The notes below the pieces were generated by a model. The model was not told the DNA's origin. It did no database searches and was given only the letters and a program-made list of their open reading frames with translations. The position numbers and the translations under genes are program-made. A stretch of 64,000 bases of DNA from Ascaphus truei (Eukaryota > Chordata > Amphibia > Anura > Ascaphidae): positions 44,545,664 through 44,609,663 of the forward strand of contig CM071573.1 of the NCBI GenBank assembly GCA_036426205.1, in the 5' to 3' direction. How positions within the stretch are numbered: position 1 is the first letter of the stretch; each line of letters opens with the position of its first letter. Below are positions 22,306 to 33,717 of the stretch, in pieces.

Positions 22306-23559
22306 AGGGGAATCTGCTAAGGGGCAGTCTGCTGGGAACAGCTGGGTCACAGTCACATACAGTTTCATCTGAATGACACAGAGTGGGAGATATGATTAAC
22401 CCTGTGAATGCAACAACCACTCCGGCACTTGCAAACACGGATTACAGAACAGAAGAGAATGAGACCTCCTCCTTCAGTTCCACTCCCAGTAAGATCGCGT
22501 TCTACACTCCATCTCCCGTACACAAACTAGCAGGTAGAGTATGACTACTGGAGTTCCAGACCGCATGACGCAATAGCCTTGCCAAACAGCATCCAAAGGG
22601 TTAAACGCAGCATGTATGAATAAAATCCTTAAGATGGAAAAAGGTCTCATTCAACAGCTTGCCCAAAAACATTTTTTTTTTTAATTCATTGGTTTGTTGG
22701 GAATGATATTTTAATTGCATAAGTGCATATTGCAATAAAAGGTCCCAACCAACATTTATATATTGCATAGAAATTCTAACCGGGTTAGCGTCAACTTCCT
22801 GTCATGTGATTATATGTGGATCTCACACACAGGATTTATGCAAATGAGGAGAGCCCTTGTGGATCCCTGATCTCTATGAAGCATTTACAAGAGGTTGTTT
22901 CTGACAGAAAGTGAACACCCCGCTCTCCCCAGACTCCCCAATAAGAGGCATCTTACGAAGACCAAACAGCTTAATTCTGCCAAATACAGTTGAGGAGAAC
23001 ACCACAGACATTCCAAACAGGACTGGCTGTGGTGGGGGGAGGAGGACATCTCACTTTGTGACCACCCCCCTCCCACCTTTCTTATATTTAATAAAAAGAA
23101 GATTCAGCCTTTTTCTCTGGTACAATCGTACATCTGTTCTGATAAACCACATCTCAGCTATGTACAGATCATATGCTCGACGTTTTCCATGTAGGAGTGG
23201 TTTTTTAGGCACATTGCATATATTTAGCTTGCTGCATCATTGTGGTCATTTGTTTATGAAGTAAATGTCCCATCTGGGTGATTACGCAAGGTGTTTTTCA
23301 GAAGCATAGCTCAAATCTTCACCTTTACCCTACTTCTATTATATTGTCTAACTATAATTCTAGTAAAATATGTGTGTATATACCTATTTCTGTTGCTAAG
23401 TTAATTAGGTATATTTTCTATAGTAATTTCCAATGTTAGTATATGTTTCCTTTTAGATTGGGTTAATGCTTCATTTCTCTTAGTCCAGTGCCTGACACTT
23501 TCTACTATAGGTATTTATTTACATTGAATTAGGGACAATTAATTTACATTAAATGAAGG
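22306..23559. other. unassigned intergenic sequence
   Basis: AT-rich and without recognisable repeats, except a CORE-like fragment near 23330-23550. No supported exon. Confidence 0.4.
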
Positions 23560-23760
23560 GTCTCCGGAGCTGAAACACATTCATTTCAGCTCCGGGGACC
23601 CCCTGCTCCCCGAGATACGTACCGGAGAATGTGCCGCCGGTACTTCATGGCGGTTTAAACCCCCCCGTTTTACGTGAGCTAATAAGAAGCCGCGAGGGAT
23701 GGCTGTGGTGGCATCCACCTCGGCAAGTTGTCCTATGGAATAACACTGCTTAGTAAATAT
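23560..23760. mobile_element. 'CTCCGGGGACCCCCTGCTCCC' MITE family member
   Basis: Contains 'ttcagctccggggaccccct' and 'gagatacgtaccggagaatg'. Related copies lie at about 38690-39000, 53860-54185 and 57625-57975, each coupling a purine/pyrimidine palindrome with 'aaaatggctgcc'-like or 'atggcggtttaaac' blocks. Confidence 0.6.
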
Positions 23761-23769
23761 GGCCTAGAA

Positions 23770-23908
23770 CAGGAGTGGCCAACTCCAGTCCTCAAGGCCC
23801 ACCAACATTCTCACTGTGCCACTGATTGAGCCACCTGTGCTGAAGCAGGGATATCCCTAATACCTGGCCTGTTGGTGGCCCTTGAGGACTGGAGTTGGCC
23901 AACCCTGG
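23770..23908. mobile_element. palindromic MITE, short copy
   Basis: Same family as 1762-2011, with most of the left arm deleted. It has 'ccaactccagtcctcaagg' at the left, and 'cttgaggactggagttggcc' with 'gatatccctaatacctggcc' at the right. Confidence 0.75.
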
Positions 23909-25199
23909 CCTAGAATGTAGGCCACAATTCTGCTTGGTCCTAATTTTTAATGTCCACAGCAGTCCTGTAAGAAACATCATGGATTTGTCACTAGGAGTAA
24001 ACAGGGTTCCCAGGTGTCCAGTATACAACCGGACTGTCCTTTATTTGGACACTCTGTCCAGTAAAAAATGAGAGGTAATACTGGACATGTATATGTATAC
24101 GGGCATTACCTCTCTGGACATGGTGACCTGACCGGCTTGGGGAGCCGCAGGATTTCCCCGAGCAGGAAGAGTGCAGGGCTGTTGCTTGGGGGCTGGGTAG
24201 CTTCCTCCACCCTGATTGGCTGCTGCTGGGTAATGCAGCCAATCAGGAGGAGGTGATAGGAGGCTGAGGCTGGGGCCAATGAGAGGAGGAAACAGCAAGG
24301 AGCGGAGAGAGGTTTGTGGGTGTGTCTCGAGTGCATTGCACCTTTCACCATTGTGTCCAGTATTTTTGGAGAAGCCGCCTGGCATCGAGTCACAGAAAGG
24401 TTATCTGGCGGTGGGAAATCCCCCTTATCCACGTACAGATGAATAGGAGAAAGACACTTTGCAATGCCCCAGGTCAGGAGAAAACTGCATACTCAGCACT
24501 GGGCTTCTTCCAGCGGGGGGATAACATCTTACACCTATTTATCAGCCTGGCTTTGTTTTCATGGCATTAGAAAGTGCTTTCTCTACCCAGGGAACTCTCT
24601 AGGATTCTGAAATGTAATTAAAAGGGCTGAGCACACTCCCACCTAGAGAACAGAAATACAGACATAACAGTCCAGCCAACTGTGTCCTGATTCTCATTGT
24701 ATTGCCTTACAATCTAACTGTATTTTCTCTTTCAGAGAAACATTCATCGTTATTTCCTGGAAGTAAAAATGAGAATATTCTAATAAAAAAAACAAGGTTA
24801 CTTAATAGAACTTTTCTATTTCCGCAATCTTTGTTGAACCTTTTCCCCTTTGCGTAACACACAGCTAGGTGTCAGGCCACCAATTCTTGAAGCTTCCTGT
24901 CTGATTTCCCTTTATATACACCCATGAATTTATACACAAGCGAATGTTAAAGATTATGTACATATGCAAAACTAAACAAGGTCTCACGGGGCACTGCTAG
25001 AAATGCTAGTAAAGTTGTTACAAGGCCGACTCCTTTCACATGATTTCAACTCAAGAGGTTTTCTGATAGAATTAGACAGGCTTCCATTTAACAAGGTAAC
25101 GAGTATAACAAAGCGAGCTGGAATCTAAGGGCTGTTATATACAGCGTGCTGCCGTGCGTGCCTATGCGAACGTGCATGCACCTGCCGCATGCTTTTCAT
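23909..25199. other. unassigned intergenic sequence
   Basis: A repeat-like inverted block at 24000-24130 ('tacaaccggactgtccttta' and 'gtaatactggacatgtatat') precedes unique sequence. No gene recognised. Confidence 0.4.
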
Positions 25200-25209
25200 G
25201 TTTATAGAG

Positions 25210-25362
25210 CAGGGAGCTGTGTATGTGTGTGTATGTGTGTGTATGTGTGTGCATGGGTTGTGTGAGTAAAAGGAAGACCTAAGCAAGATTTTTTAAAGAA
25301 AATAAAAAAGTTTAATAAATATATATTTTTTTGTTCCGCAATGATTGACACACACACACGCA

Positions 25363-25409
<47 letters not shown>

Positions 25410-25415
25410 CTAAAA
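25210..25415. repeat. GT and CA microsatellites
   Basis: (GTAT/GTGT)n at 25215-25252, and (CACG)n grading into (CA)n at 25350-25410, separated by unique sequence. Confidence 0.95.
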
Positions 25416-26089
25416 AAGAGCCCGGGGGAATTGTAACTTCTGTCTGGGAGAGAACGGATTCTAATGCCCAAATCTATGGCCTAAAACTGGAACAATCTAC
25501 CGGAGACTCTCACAGCCGCCACCAGTCTAAGTTCTTTCAGATCTAAAGCTGTCTCACATTTTAATCTGGTCTGTAACTGTTACATACGCCTATAACATAT
25601 ATTATCTCTAACTGTGCATGCAATGTCTTGTATATAATGTATACCCTGCTCACTTCAACGAGAGGTAACTCTCAATGTATTACTTCCAGGTAAAACATTT
25701 TATAAATAAATAAAATAATTTTTGTGATCACTTCTTAGGCGTCTGTCAACATATGGATGCTTCTCAAGTCCTTTTTCAAACTGTAACGTGCGCTAAAAAA
25801 ATCCCTTTATTAATGTATTGAGTTAGATAACACGTGTTGGATGTCTGACAAGGTGTTAAATGCCTGAGTGCACCGTCAGCCACTGGCCCCCCCTTTGTCA
25901 GACACCGCCCCCCCCCCTGCAGCACTGCCAGCCGCCAGGCCCCCGCCACCACCCCCCTCCCACAGCACCAACAGCGGCTGGGCCACCACCCCTCCCCGCA
26001 GCACCGCCACCCCCCCATGTCACAGCCTCTCCTCACTCCGCGCCCCTCCCCTCTGCCAGCACCTCCCCAGGCCGACCTGAGATCATTCC
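25416..26089. other. unassigned sequence, LINE tail and C-rich stretch
   Basis: 25640-25710 is LINE-tail-like ('gaggtaactctcaatgtatt' and 'aaaacattttataaataaat'; the same block recurs at 31510-31565). 25880-26080 is C-rich. Confidence 0.5.
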
Positions 26090-27370
26090 CCAAGGTAAGT
26101 CTTATTTTTATATGTATTTGGGGGTGTATTTATATCTGTATTGGGGGTGTAATTTTATATTGGTATTGGAGGGTATTTTATATATGTAAATTTGGGGTGT
26201 ATTTTATATATAGTATATGGGGGTTGGGGTATTTTTTGATTTATTGGGGGGGTTGGGGTATATTTAGTATGGTAGTATTTTGTCTGGGGGTGGTTATTTT
26301 TATCTCTGGTATGGGGTTGAGGTGTATTTTTCTATTGTCATTGGTGGGTTGTGGGTGTGATTTTTACTCTCTCTTTAGAGGGGGTTGGGGGTGTCCTTTT
26401 TCTCTTGTCTTTGAGGGTGAGTTGGGGGGTGTCTTGTTTCTCTGTCTTGGGGGGTTTGGGCGGTGGCTCTTGTCCTCTGATCTTGGGGGTTGGGGGTGTC
26501 TTTTTGCTCTTTCTTGGGTTGGGGGTTGTCCGTTTTTCCATCTGTCTTGGGGGTTGGGTGGTCCTTTTTCTCTTTCCTTGTGTGTGTTGGGTTGGTGTAC
26601 CTTTTCTCTGTCTTGGGGCGGTTTGGGTTGTCTTTTATCCTCTGTCCTTGGGGGTTGGGGGCGTGTCTTTTCACATGTCCTCATGGGAGGTTGGGGTGTC
26701 TTTTTGTTCTCTGGTCTTTGTTCTGGGGTGTGCCTTTTCCTCTGTCTCTATCGGGGGTTTACGGGTCTTTTTCTCTGTCTTAGTTGGGTTGTGGGTGTCA
26801 TTTTTTTGTATTGGGGGTTGGGGTGTATCTTTTTTGTCTTTGGGGTTTGGGGTGTCATCTTTTATCTCTGTCTTTGGGGTGGGTTGGGGGTGTATTTTGA
26901 TCATCGGTTCATTGGGGTGGGGTGGTTTGTATTGATGGGTGTTTGGGGGTTATTTGTCGTGTCATATGTATTTGTGGTTTGGGTTTATTTTTCATTATGT
27001 TGTGTTGTGGTGTTCCCTTTTCTCTGTCTTGCGGGTTGGGGTGTCTTTTTTCTCGTTCTTGGGGGGTTTGGGGTGTGTCTTTTTTCTCTTTCTTGGGGGT
27101 TTGGGAGGTCTCTTTTTCTCTGTATCTTAGGGGGTTGGGGGTCTCCTTTGTCTCTGTCTTGGGGGTTGGGGTGCTTTGTCTCTGTCTTGGGGGGTTTGGG
27201 TTCTTGCCTTGGGGGTTGGTTTCTTTGTCATTTTGTGGGGGGGCTCTGTCTTCTGGGGGTTGGGGGTGTTTTTCTCTTTATTGGGGGTTGGGGTTTCTTT
27301 TGTCTTGGTCTGGGGGTGTTAATGTTTGGGGGGGTTTTGTTGTATGGGGTGGGTGTTTTTTTAGTTTTTT
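26090..27370. repeat. degenerate G/T-rich minisatellite, about 30-bp unit
   Basis: Imperfect tandem units of the form 'cttgggggttggggtgtctt' plus 'tttctctgt', about 1.3 kb long. The plus strand has almost no A and so few stops. A 520-codon frame across it encodes only repetitive Gly/Val/Phe/Leu and is not a gene. Confidence 0.95.
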
Positions 27371-27499
27371 CGGAGCGGTACCAGTCACAAGTTTGCACGC
27401 TAAAAATTTTTTTTCGGCTAGGTGCGCTATGTGTTGGGGCGGGGGCCCTCTCTTTCAGTTTGCCCTGGCCCCCAGGATTTTCTGTTTGGCGGCCCTGCC

Positions 27500-28010
27500 C
27501 ATGGACAGGTGACCTCAGCACTCCTCCCCGGGGGCAGGGCAACCTCACACTCTCCCTGGGCCGGGGATGGGCAGGGTAACCGAAACTCTCCCCGGGTGGG
27601 GGGTTGGTGGTCCTCACGTCGGGATGGGGAGGGTAAACCTCGAGATCTCCCCGAAATGGGGCAGTTGTAGCTTCCCAGGGGGGGGGGGTGCAGGGTAACC
27701 TCAGACTCTCCCCGGGTGGGAATGGGGCTAGGGTAACCTGAGACTCTCCCGGGCCGGTGTGGATGGTAACCTCAGACTCTCCCCGGTCTCCGGGGGGGGG
27801 GGGGGAAGGCAAGGGTAACCTCGAGACTCTTCCCGGGGGGGGTGGGGAATGCAGGGTAACTTCAGACTCTCCCCGGGGGGGTAGTGGGGAAGGCAGGGTA
27901 ACCTCAGACTCTCCCCGGGGGGGGGGGGGGGGAAGGCAGGGGAACCTCAGACTCCCCCCGGGCAGGGTATTAATAAAATCATGATTTTTAACCTCAGACT
28001 CCCCCCGGGC
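27500..28010. repeat. G-rich minisatellite, about 35-bp unit
   Basis: Units of 'cagggtaacctcagactctc' plus 'cccggggggg' with G runs up to about 14. It is continuous in composition with the preceding array. Confidence 0.95.
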
Positions 28011-28337
28011 AGGGTATTAATAAAATCATGATTTTTTTTTTAACAGTAAAAAAACATTATAAAGAAAAGGACAAGCTCAGGAGGCAGAATACTAACGTCT
28101 TACGGGCTTCTGGGGGGGACTTCTTCACCTTTATATAAGAGAATTACGCTCTCCTAAAATTGGACACAGAAGCACTAATGTTATAATAGCCTTCAACATT
28201 TACTATTAAGCTATAGTACAATCTCTTCACCCTTCTACCACGCACTGCAAGCCTTAGGCCTAAATATAGTCAGAACTCTGATTTGTACTTGTTTACATTT
28301 ACCCATCTTTATATTATACTATATTAGTGAAAGCACT

Positions 28338-28464
28338 GTATGCCTGCCTGCCTGCCTGCCTGCCTGGATGTCCGGTGTCCCTAGGGGAAATCTCATTGGT
28401 CCCTTGGCCCGCCCCCGCACACCTCTCATTGGCCTGAGGTGGAGTGACGGGCCAAAGGACACAC

Positions 28465-28503
<39 letters not shown>
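28338..28503. repeat. (CCTG)n and (CA)n microsatellites
   Basis: Six CCTG units at 28340-28365 and about 17 CA units at 28468-28502, both inside the Helitron candidate. Confidence 0.95.
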
Positions 28504-28505
<2 letters not shown>

Positions 28506-29754
28506 CGGACACACACAATCCCCTCCCGGTGCCCCTCACTCTCCCCCCTCAGCTGGACCGCACCTCAACTTCCACACCCCCCCCCCCCCCCCTCCTGTCC
28601 CGAACTTACCCGGAGTCCCCGTACACACCCAACACCATTCCCACCCCCCCCAAGCTCACACACCACCTCACCCACCCCCCCCCCTCATCCCGCCCCCACC
28701 CCCCCACTCCACCCCCACACGACCCAACGGGACCCCCCCCGCCCCCCAAGCTCACACCCCGTGCCGCTTACAGTCAGCGGGGACGGAGCGAGCGCCCGGA
28801 CACCGCGGGGGTAGGGCACACACGCGGCCTCCTCCTCACATCCAGTGGAGCGTGCCGTGATGAGCAGAAGCGGCCGATCAGTGAGGCAGCGGCAGTGAGT
28901 GAGGGAGCGGCAGGACGGGTGACTCCCCCCCCCCCTCCACATGCTACGTAGTGTGCTCTTGCCCCTCCACTCCCTGTCCCCTTCCCCCCGCCTGGTCACC
29001 GGGGGGCTCCCGGGCTCTTTACTGCATTAGGCCTCTCTTTTGCTTTAATATTTTATTTTTTATTCCCCTGCCGTCTCCCCTGCTCCACCCCACTTTTCCC
29101 AGGGGGTGGTAATTCTCCCCGGTTCAGGGAGGCTGGCATCCCTATTTCGACCCCGGCCCGCGCACCCGGGCGCCAGGTAAAATAGGGTATCGCCCGGACG
29201 CCGCGGATGGGAGCCGTTAGATGGTTCCCCAGCTTGACAGGCGCCGGGACGTGAGATGGGAGGGGGGAATGCCCCTCCGGTCCGCTCCCCCCTAGGCCGC
29301 GTTACTTAGATGGGGTGTGGGATGCCCCTCCTGTCCCGGTCTCCCCCCTGTCACCCACATAACCCGCTCACAGGCCGCGGGATCTGATATGGGAGGGGGG
29401 ATGGCCCCTCCTCTCCCCCGGCTCCCCCCTGTCACCGCGTTACAGGCTGCGTGCCGTGGATTGGAGTTGGGGATCCCCCTCCGGCTCCCGGACTCCCCCC
29501 TTTCCATCACCCGACCACCGAGCAGCTTTACCATTCCTCATTTCGCTGTATAAAATTTTTATTTTTCTTCCCCTCTTTTCCCATTCTCGCCTCCTTGTCC
29601 CACCGATCTTTCCATTTCACTCCTTTCAGTTCGTCCATATTTAATTGTATTTTATTGCTGCCTACCGCTTTCCCCCTTACTTGCGCCTCTGTCTCCCCCC
29701 TTTTTGCCTCGCTCTGCCTGCAGCAGTAGTATTTTGGGGTGGAGCGGGTGTTGG

Positions 29755-30023
29755 TGCTGGTGTGTGTAATTGTGTGAGACTGTGTGTGAGTGTCTGTAAG
29801 TGTGTGTAAGTGTCTGTGACTGTGTGAAACTGTGTGTAAGTGTCTGTGACTGTGTGTGACTGTGTGTAACTGTGTGTGACAGTGTGTGTAAGTGTTTCAC
29901 AGTGTGTGAGTGTGTGAGTGTGTGTAAGTCTGTGTAACTGTCTATAACTGTTTGAAACTGTGAAAGTGTGTGTAAGTGTGTGTGACTGTGTGTGAGTGTG
30001 TGTAACTGTCTGTGATTGCCTGT

Positions 30024-30054
<31 letters not shown>

Positions 30055-30570
30055 GTGCACTGTGCAGTGTGAGCAATGAGCAGTGTGTCAGTGTGTGCAG
30101 TGTGAGCAATGACCACTGTGTGTGCAGTGTGAGCAGTGTGTGTGCAGTGTGCAGTGTGCAGTGTGTGTCAGTGTGAGCAGTGTGTGCAGTGTGTGCAGTG
30201 TGAGCAATGAGCAGTGTGTGTGCACTGTGTGCAGTGTGACCAATGAGCAGTGTGTGTGCAGTATGCAGTGTGTGTCAGTCTGAGCAGTGTGTGTGCAGTA
30301 TGCAGTGTGTGTCAGTGTGTGCAGTGTGAGCAGTGTGTGTGCAGTGTGTCAGTGTGAGCAATGAGCTGTGTATGTGTGTGTGTGCAGTGTGAGCAGTGAG
30401 CAGTGTGTGTCAGTGTGACCAGTGTGTGTGCAGTGTGCAGTGTGTGTCACTGTGAGCTGTGTGTGCGCAGTGTGCGTCAGTGCGACCAATGAGCAGTGTG
30501 TGTGCAGTGTGCAGTGTGTGTGTGCAGTGTGCAGTGTGAACAATGAGCAGTGTGTGTCAGTGTGAGCACG
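29755..30570. repeat. two adjacent TG-rich minisatellites
   Basis: 29755-30052 is built of 'tgtgtgtaagtgtctgtgac' variants. 30053-30570 is built of 'gtgtgagcaatgagcagtgt' plus 'gtgtgcagt'. They are separated by a (TG)n run at 30027-30055. The minus-strand His/Thr-rich frames are repeat products. Confidence 0.97.
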
Positions 30571-30606
30571 GTTCACATCCCGGGCAACGCCGGGTCTCTC
30601 AGCTAG

Positions 30607-30929
30607 TTAGATCTAAAATTACACACATTCAAATATTAGGTTGAGGTAGTAAAACCATTGTTTCCTATGGGAATAGCAGCCATTTTTATTCTCCCCCACA
30701 CTGAAAGTGTAATAACTACAAGCAAATATCTGTACATAATACAGTATAAAGAAAGTTGAGAGTCGCTGTATACATCATACAAACTGATCTATAACACACA
30801 GCAAGTACTTAGAAACACGCCAATCTCCTTCCCCCACTATATCATATTATTGAAATCTCCCTTCCTTTTAGATTGTTAGCTCCTAGGTTCAGTGCACTCA
30901 CAGTCCTACTGAAGCAGTGTGTGTTAATG
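30607..30929. other. unassigned intergenic sequence
   Basis: About 320 bp with no recognisable feature. Confidence 0.4.
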
Positions 30930-31325
30930 TTAGGCCGAGTCCATGTTCCCTGCTGGCGTGCTGAGGCGCGCTGAGGCGCAGGGAAAGCGGGTGCTTTCCC
31001 TGGCCTTGCGGTTGCTTACCGCAAGCGCTCTCAGCAGCCGTCAGGGGGCGGTCCGGGGGCGGGCGCGTCACTGGCCGGGGGCGGGCCAATGACGTCACGG
31101 AGCTGGTTCGCCCTCATTGGGCGAACCGCTCACGTGACCGGCCTGTCTCGCCGGCAAGCGGGGGAATTTTAAATTCCCCTAAGACCTGCGCTTCCGCAAG
31201 CGCGCGGAAGCGCAGGTGAGCCCCTACTAAAGCCGCTCTAATTGCGGCTGTAGGTGCTCAGTGCTGATCGGGAGCGCGCGTCAGCGCGCTTCCGCAAGCA
31301 CGCAGAAAACATGTCCGGGGCCTAA
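30930..31325. mobile_element. GC-rich MITE, TTAGGCC ends
   Basis: Ends TTAGGCCGAGTCCATG and CATGTCCGGGGCCTAA are inverted. The interior is rich in GCGC and carries the CREs 'tgacgtca' and 'cacgtgac'. A sister copy lies at 35961-36328. Confidence 0.7.
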
Positions 31326-32005
31326 GAGCTTTGTGTTACTGCAGAATATTCTGGCGAGGGATCAAGGGGAATATTAACAACAACACAAAAGGGTAACGCA
31401 GACATTACGGAGAAGTACCTAACCCCTTCACTGTTGGAGGTAAGATATCTGGATTTCCATCAATGTAACCATGTATTTTTATAACTCTGTGCCCAGGACA
31501 TACTTGAAAACGAGAGGTAACTCTCAATGTATTACTTCCTGGTAAAACATTTTTATAAATAAATAAAAAACCACCCTTTGACCCCATATAACTGACCCCC
31601 CAGTGAGTGCAGATGGCCGGAGCCCAGAAATGCAGAAAGTGGGAGCAGCACCGCCTGGGGGATCCCGCCCCCTCCACCCCCCCCACCACCATTCAGAGGC
31701 GCTGGGCAGAAGGTCGCGACACAGCTCAGACCGAACAATTCTCATGCAGATTATAAAGTGATCCTCCTTCTCCAAACTCCTATTGTTCTGTCTCAGGAAC
31801 CTGCCAGCCAAAAAAAGCCCTTTCTCCCAGGCCAGCATTGTGTCCGGCCGGCTGTCCGCACCCCTATTATAAGGCACAGAGCCCATGTCACTGCCTCAAA
31901 TCTCTCATTCAACAAGTGCCCTGTGAATTATTATTTAATAGACTCATGGGATTCTTCTCTCATTTTTATCACCTAATGTAATAACTGTTAGTTCATTCAT
32001 ACAGA
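31326..32005. other. unassigned intergenic sequence
   Basis: Includes a LINE-tail block at 31505-31565. Open frames of 61-120 codons on the minus strand have no recognisable domain. Confidence 0.4.
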
Positions 32006-32006
32006 T

Positions 32007-32190
32007 CAGGGAAAGGCAACACCAGTCCTGTAGGGCTACTAACAGGTCAGGTTTTCAGGATATCCCTGCTTCAGCACAGGTGGCTCAATCAGTGGCTGTC
32101 ATTTTAACTGATCCACCTGTACTGAAGCAGGGATATCCTTAAAACCTGACCTGTTGGTGGCCCTTGAGGACTGGAGTTGGCCGCCGCTGT
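32007..32190. mobile_element. palindromic MITE copy
   Basis: Full palindrome: 'ggttttcaggatatccctgc' and 'ttcagcacaggtggctcaat' on the left, 'tactgaagcagggatatcct' and 'cccttgaggactggagttgg' on the right. Confidence 0.8.
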
Positions 32191-32556
32191 GCTCCGACTG
32201 TCATATTTTTTGTTTTTGTTTCAAATAGTTTTATTAGGCATTGATACAACATTGGTCAGCATACAATCAACATAGCCTAATTCGTGAACAATTTTACATT
32301 TTTTGGGGGGGAAAAGAATAGACAACCTAAATTGTCATAGTAGGGGGGAGCCTTCAAAGAAGGAAGGCAGAAGGGGGTGGGGGGCGCATAGCAGGGGGGA
32401 ACCTATGGGGGGGGGTGAGGGGTGGGTACCCACCGGTGGGTACCCACCCTGGCAGGCGGGGGCTCCTATTTACTAGTTTTAGAGATATGGTTTTCTACAT
32501 CTCTATTCTATCTGTCTGGGGGGGCAGCGTTTCAGTCTGATTGACCCCGGTGAGCT

Positions 32557-33717
32557 TCATCTAGTTAGTAGAATCCAAGGCTCCCAGATCTTGTAAAATG
32601 TGAATAGGTTTTGTCTAAGGGTAGCCGTTAGCTTCTCCATGAGCATCACCTCACTGATTCTCTTTTTTATCGTCCCTAGAGCGGGTGTGGTTATTCTCTT
32701 CCAGGAGGCCGCAATCTCACATCTAGCCGCAGTGAGAATAAAGGAGATTAATTTCCTAGTTTGCCGGTCGATTCCGGGCATCGGCCTAGCCAATAGGAAG
32801 GTTAGTGGTTCAATAGGCAGTTCCAGGTCAGTTCCAATTCTTTTATCAAAATTTGGACCTTGGACCAATATTTCACAATTTCCGGACATGTCCACCAGAT
32901 GTGGGCCATGTCCCCTCTATGACCACAACCTCTCCAACATAGATCTGATGCCAGGGGGTAGAGTTGGTTTAATCGTGCTGGGGTAACATACCAGAAGAAC
33001 ATGATTTTATAAATATTCTCTTTTGTTGTGGTGCATATAGAAGTTTCTGAGGCTGCCTTCCAGATTTCTTCCCACGTCTCTCTTTCTATATCGATATTCA
33101 GATCTGCCGCCCATTTGACCATATAGTCATGTATTGGAGGGGTCGACGACCTCTCCAGCTCACTGTATAATTCCGAAATTAGACCTTTTTGATGGGTCTT
33201 AGTTTTACAGAGATATTCAAACTTTGTGAGAGAAGGGAATTCCGGGAGTGGGCATATTTTTTGAATAAAATGTCTGATTTGGAGGTACTTAAATGTGTCT
33301 AATTCTTTAATGTTATATTTGGCCCTTAAATCTTGATAGCTCAGAAGCTTCCCCAGGCTTAACAGGTCAGCAATCGCCCCAATTCCTCTCACACTTAGTT
33401 GGTCGAACAGCTTGGATCCGCATCCTGGTGGAAATTTTGGGTTATTTAGGATGGGCGTCAATTGGGAGCTAGAGGAGGACAGGCCGTATCTAGTCTTACA
33501 CTTAGACCAGACTTCCCACGTATGTATCGTATGTATCGTAGCCTTTAATTTGAGATTATGGGATTGTTTATCTCCTCTGTCCAGGCTCCAGAGGCAGGCT
33601 GATAAGGAGGGCATTCGCATAGTCAGGGCTCTAACATTGAAACCCAGCAACAAAGGGCTGGGTCTGTGTTCCACATTACTGCCTGTTTTAGTTGGGCGGC
33701 TTGATAATATTTATTTA
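32557..33717 (-). pseudogene. L1 ORF2 C-terminal region (fragment)
   Basis: Encodes the L1 ORF2 stretch after the reverse-transcriptase domain: YYQAAQLKQAVMW, then FPSLTKFEYLCKTK and ENIYKIMFFWYVTPARLNQL. It ends with the cysteine motif (CWRGCGHRGDMAHIWWTCP, about 32880-32940) that marks L1 ORF2 C-termini. A frameshift near 32895 separates the main 290-codon frame from the final 110 codons. In an active element this protein provides reverse transcriptase and endonuclease; here only the tail remains and it is broken. Confidence 0.8.

Larger units (their letters stand above)
28306..30606 (+). mobile_element. candidate non-autonomous Helitron
   Basis: The right end has a 5-bp GC hairpin (CCCGG, loop, CCGGG at 30579-30594) followed about 8 nt later by CTAG at 30603-30606 and then T. 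That is the hallmark of a Helitron 3' terminus inserted between A and T. A plausible 5' end is TCTTTATATTATACTATATT at 28306, preceded by A. The interior has no Rep/helicase ORF. It holds a GC-rich segment (about 28740-29500) and two TG-rich minisatellites. The 3' end is well supported; the 5' end is an inference. Confidence 0.55.

Noticed and set aside
21641..22368. Three overlapping minus-strand frames of 182-219 codons
   Set aside because: All three arise from one 40-bp minisatellite unit lacking stops. Protein repeats follow the DNA unit.
26017..27579. 520-codon plus-strand open frame
   Set aside because: Lies on a G/T-rich tandem array with almost no A. The product is repetitive Gly/Val/Phe/Leu with no domain, and the same region is open in other frames.
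29652..30116. His/Thr-rich 154-codon minus-strand frame
   Set aside because: Translation of the TG-rich minisatellite inside the Helitron candidate.
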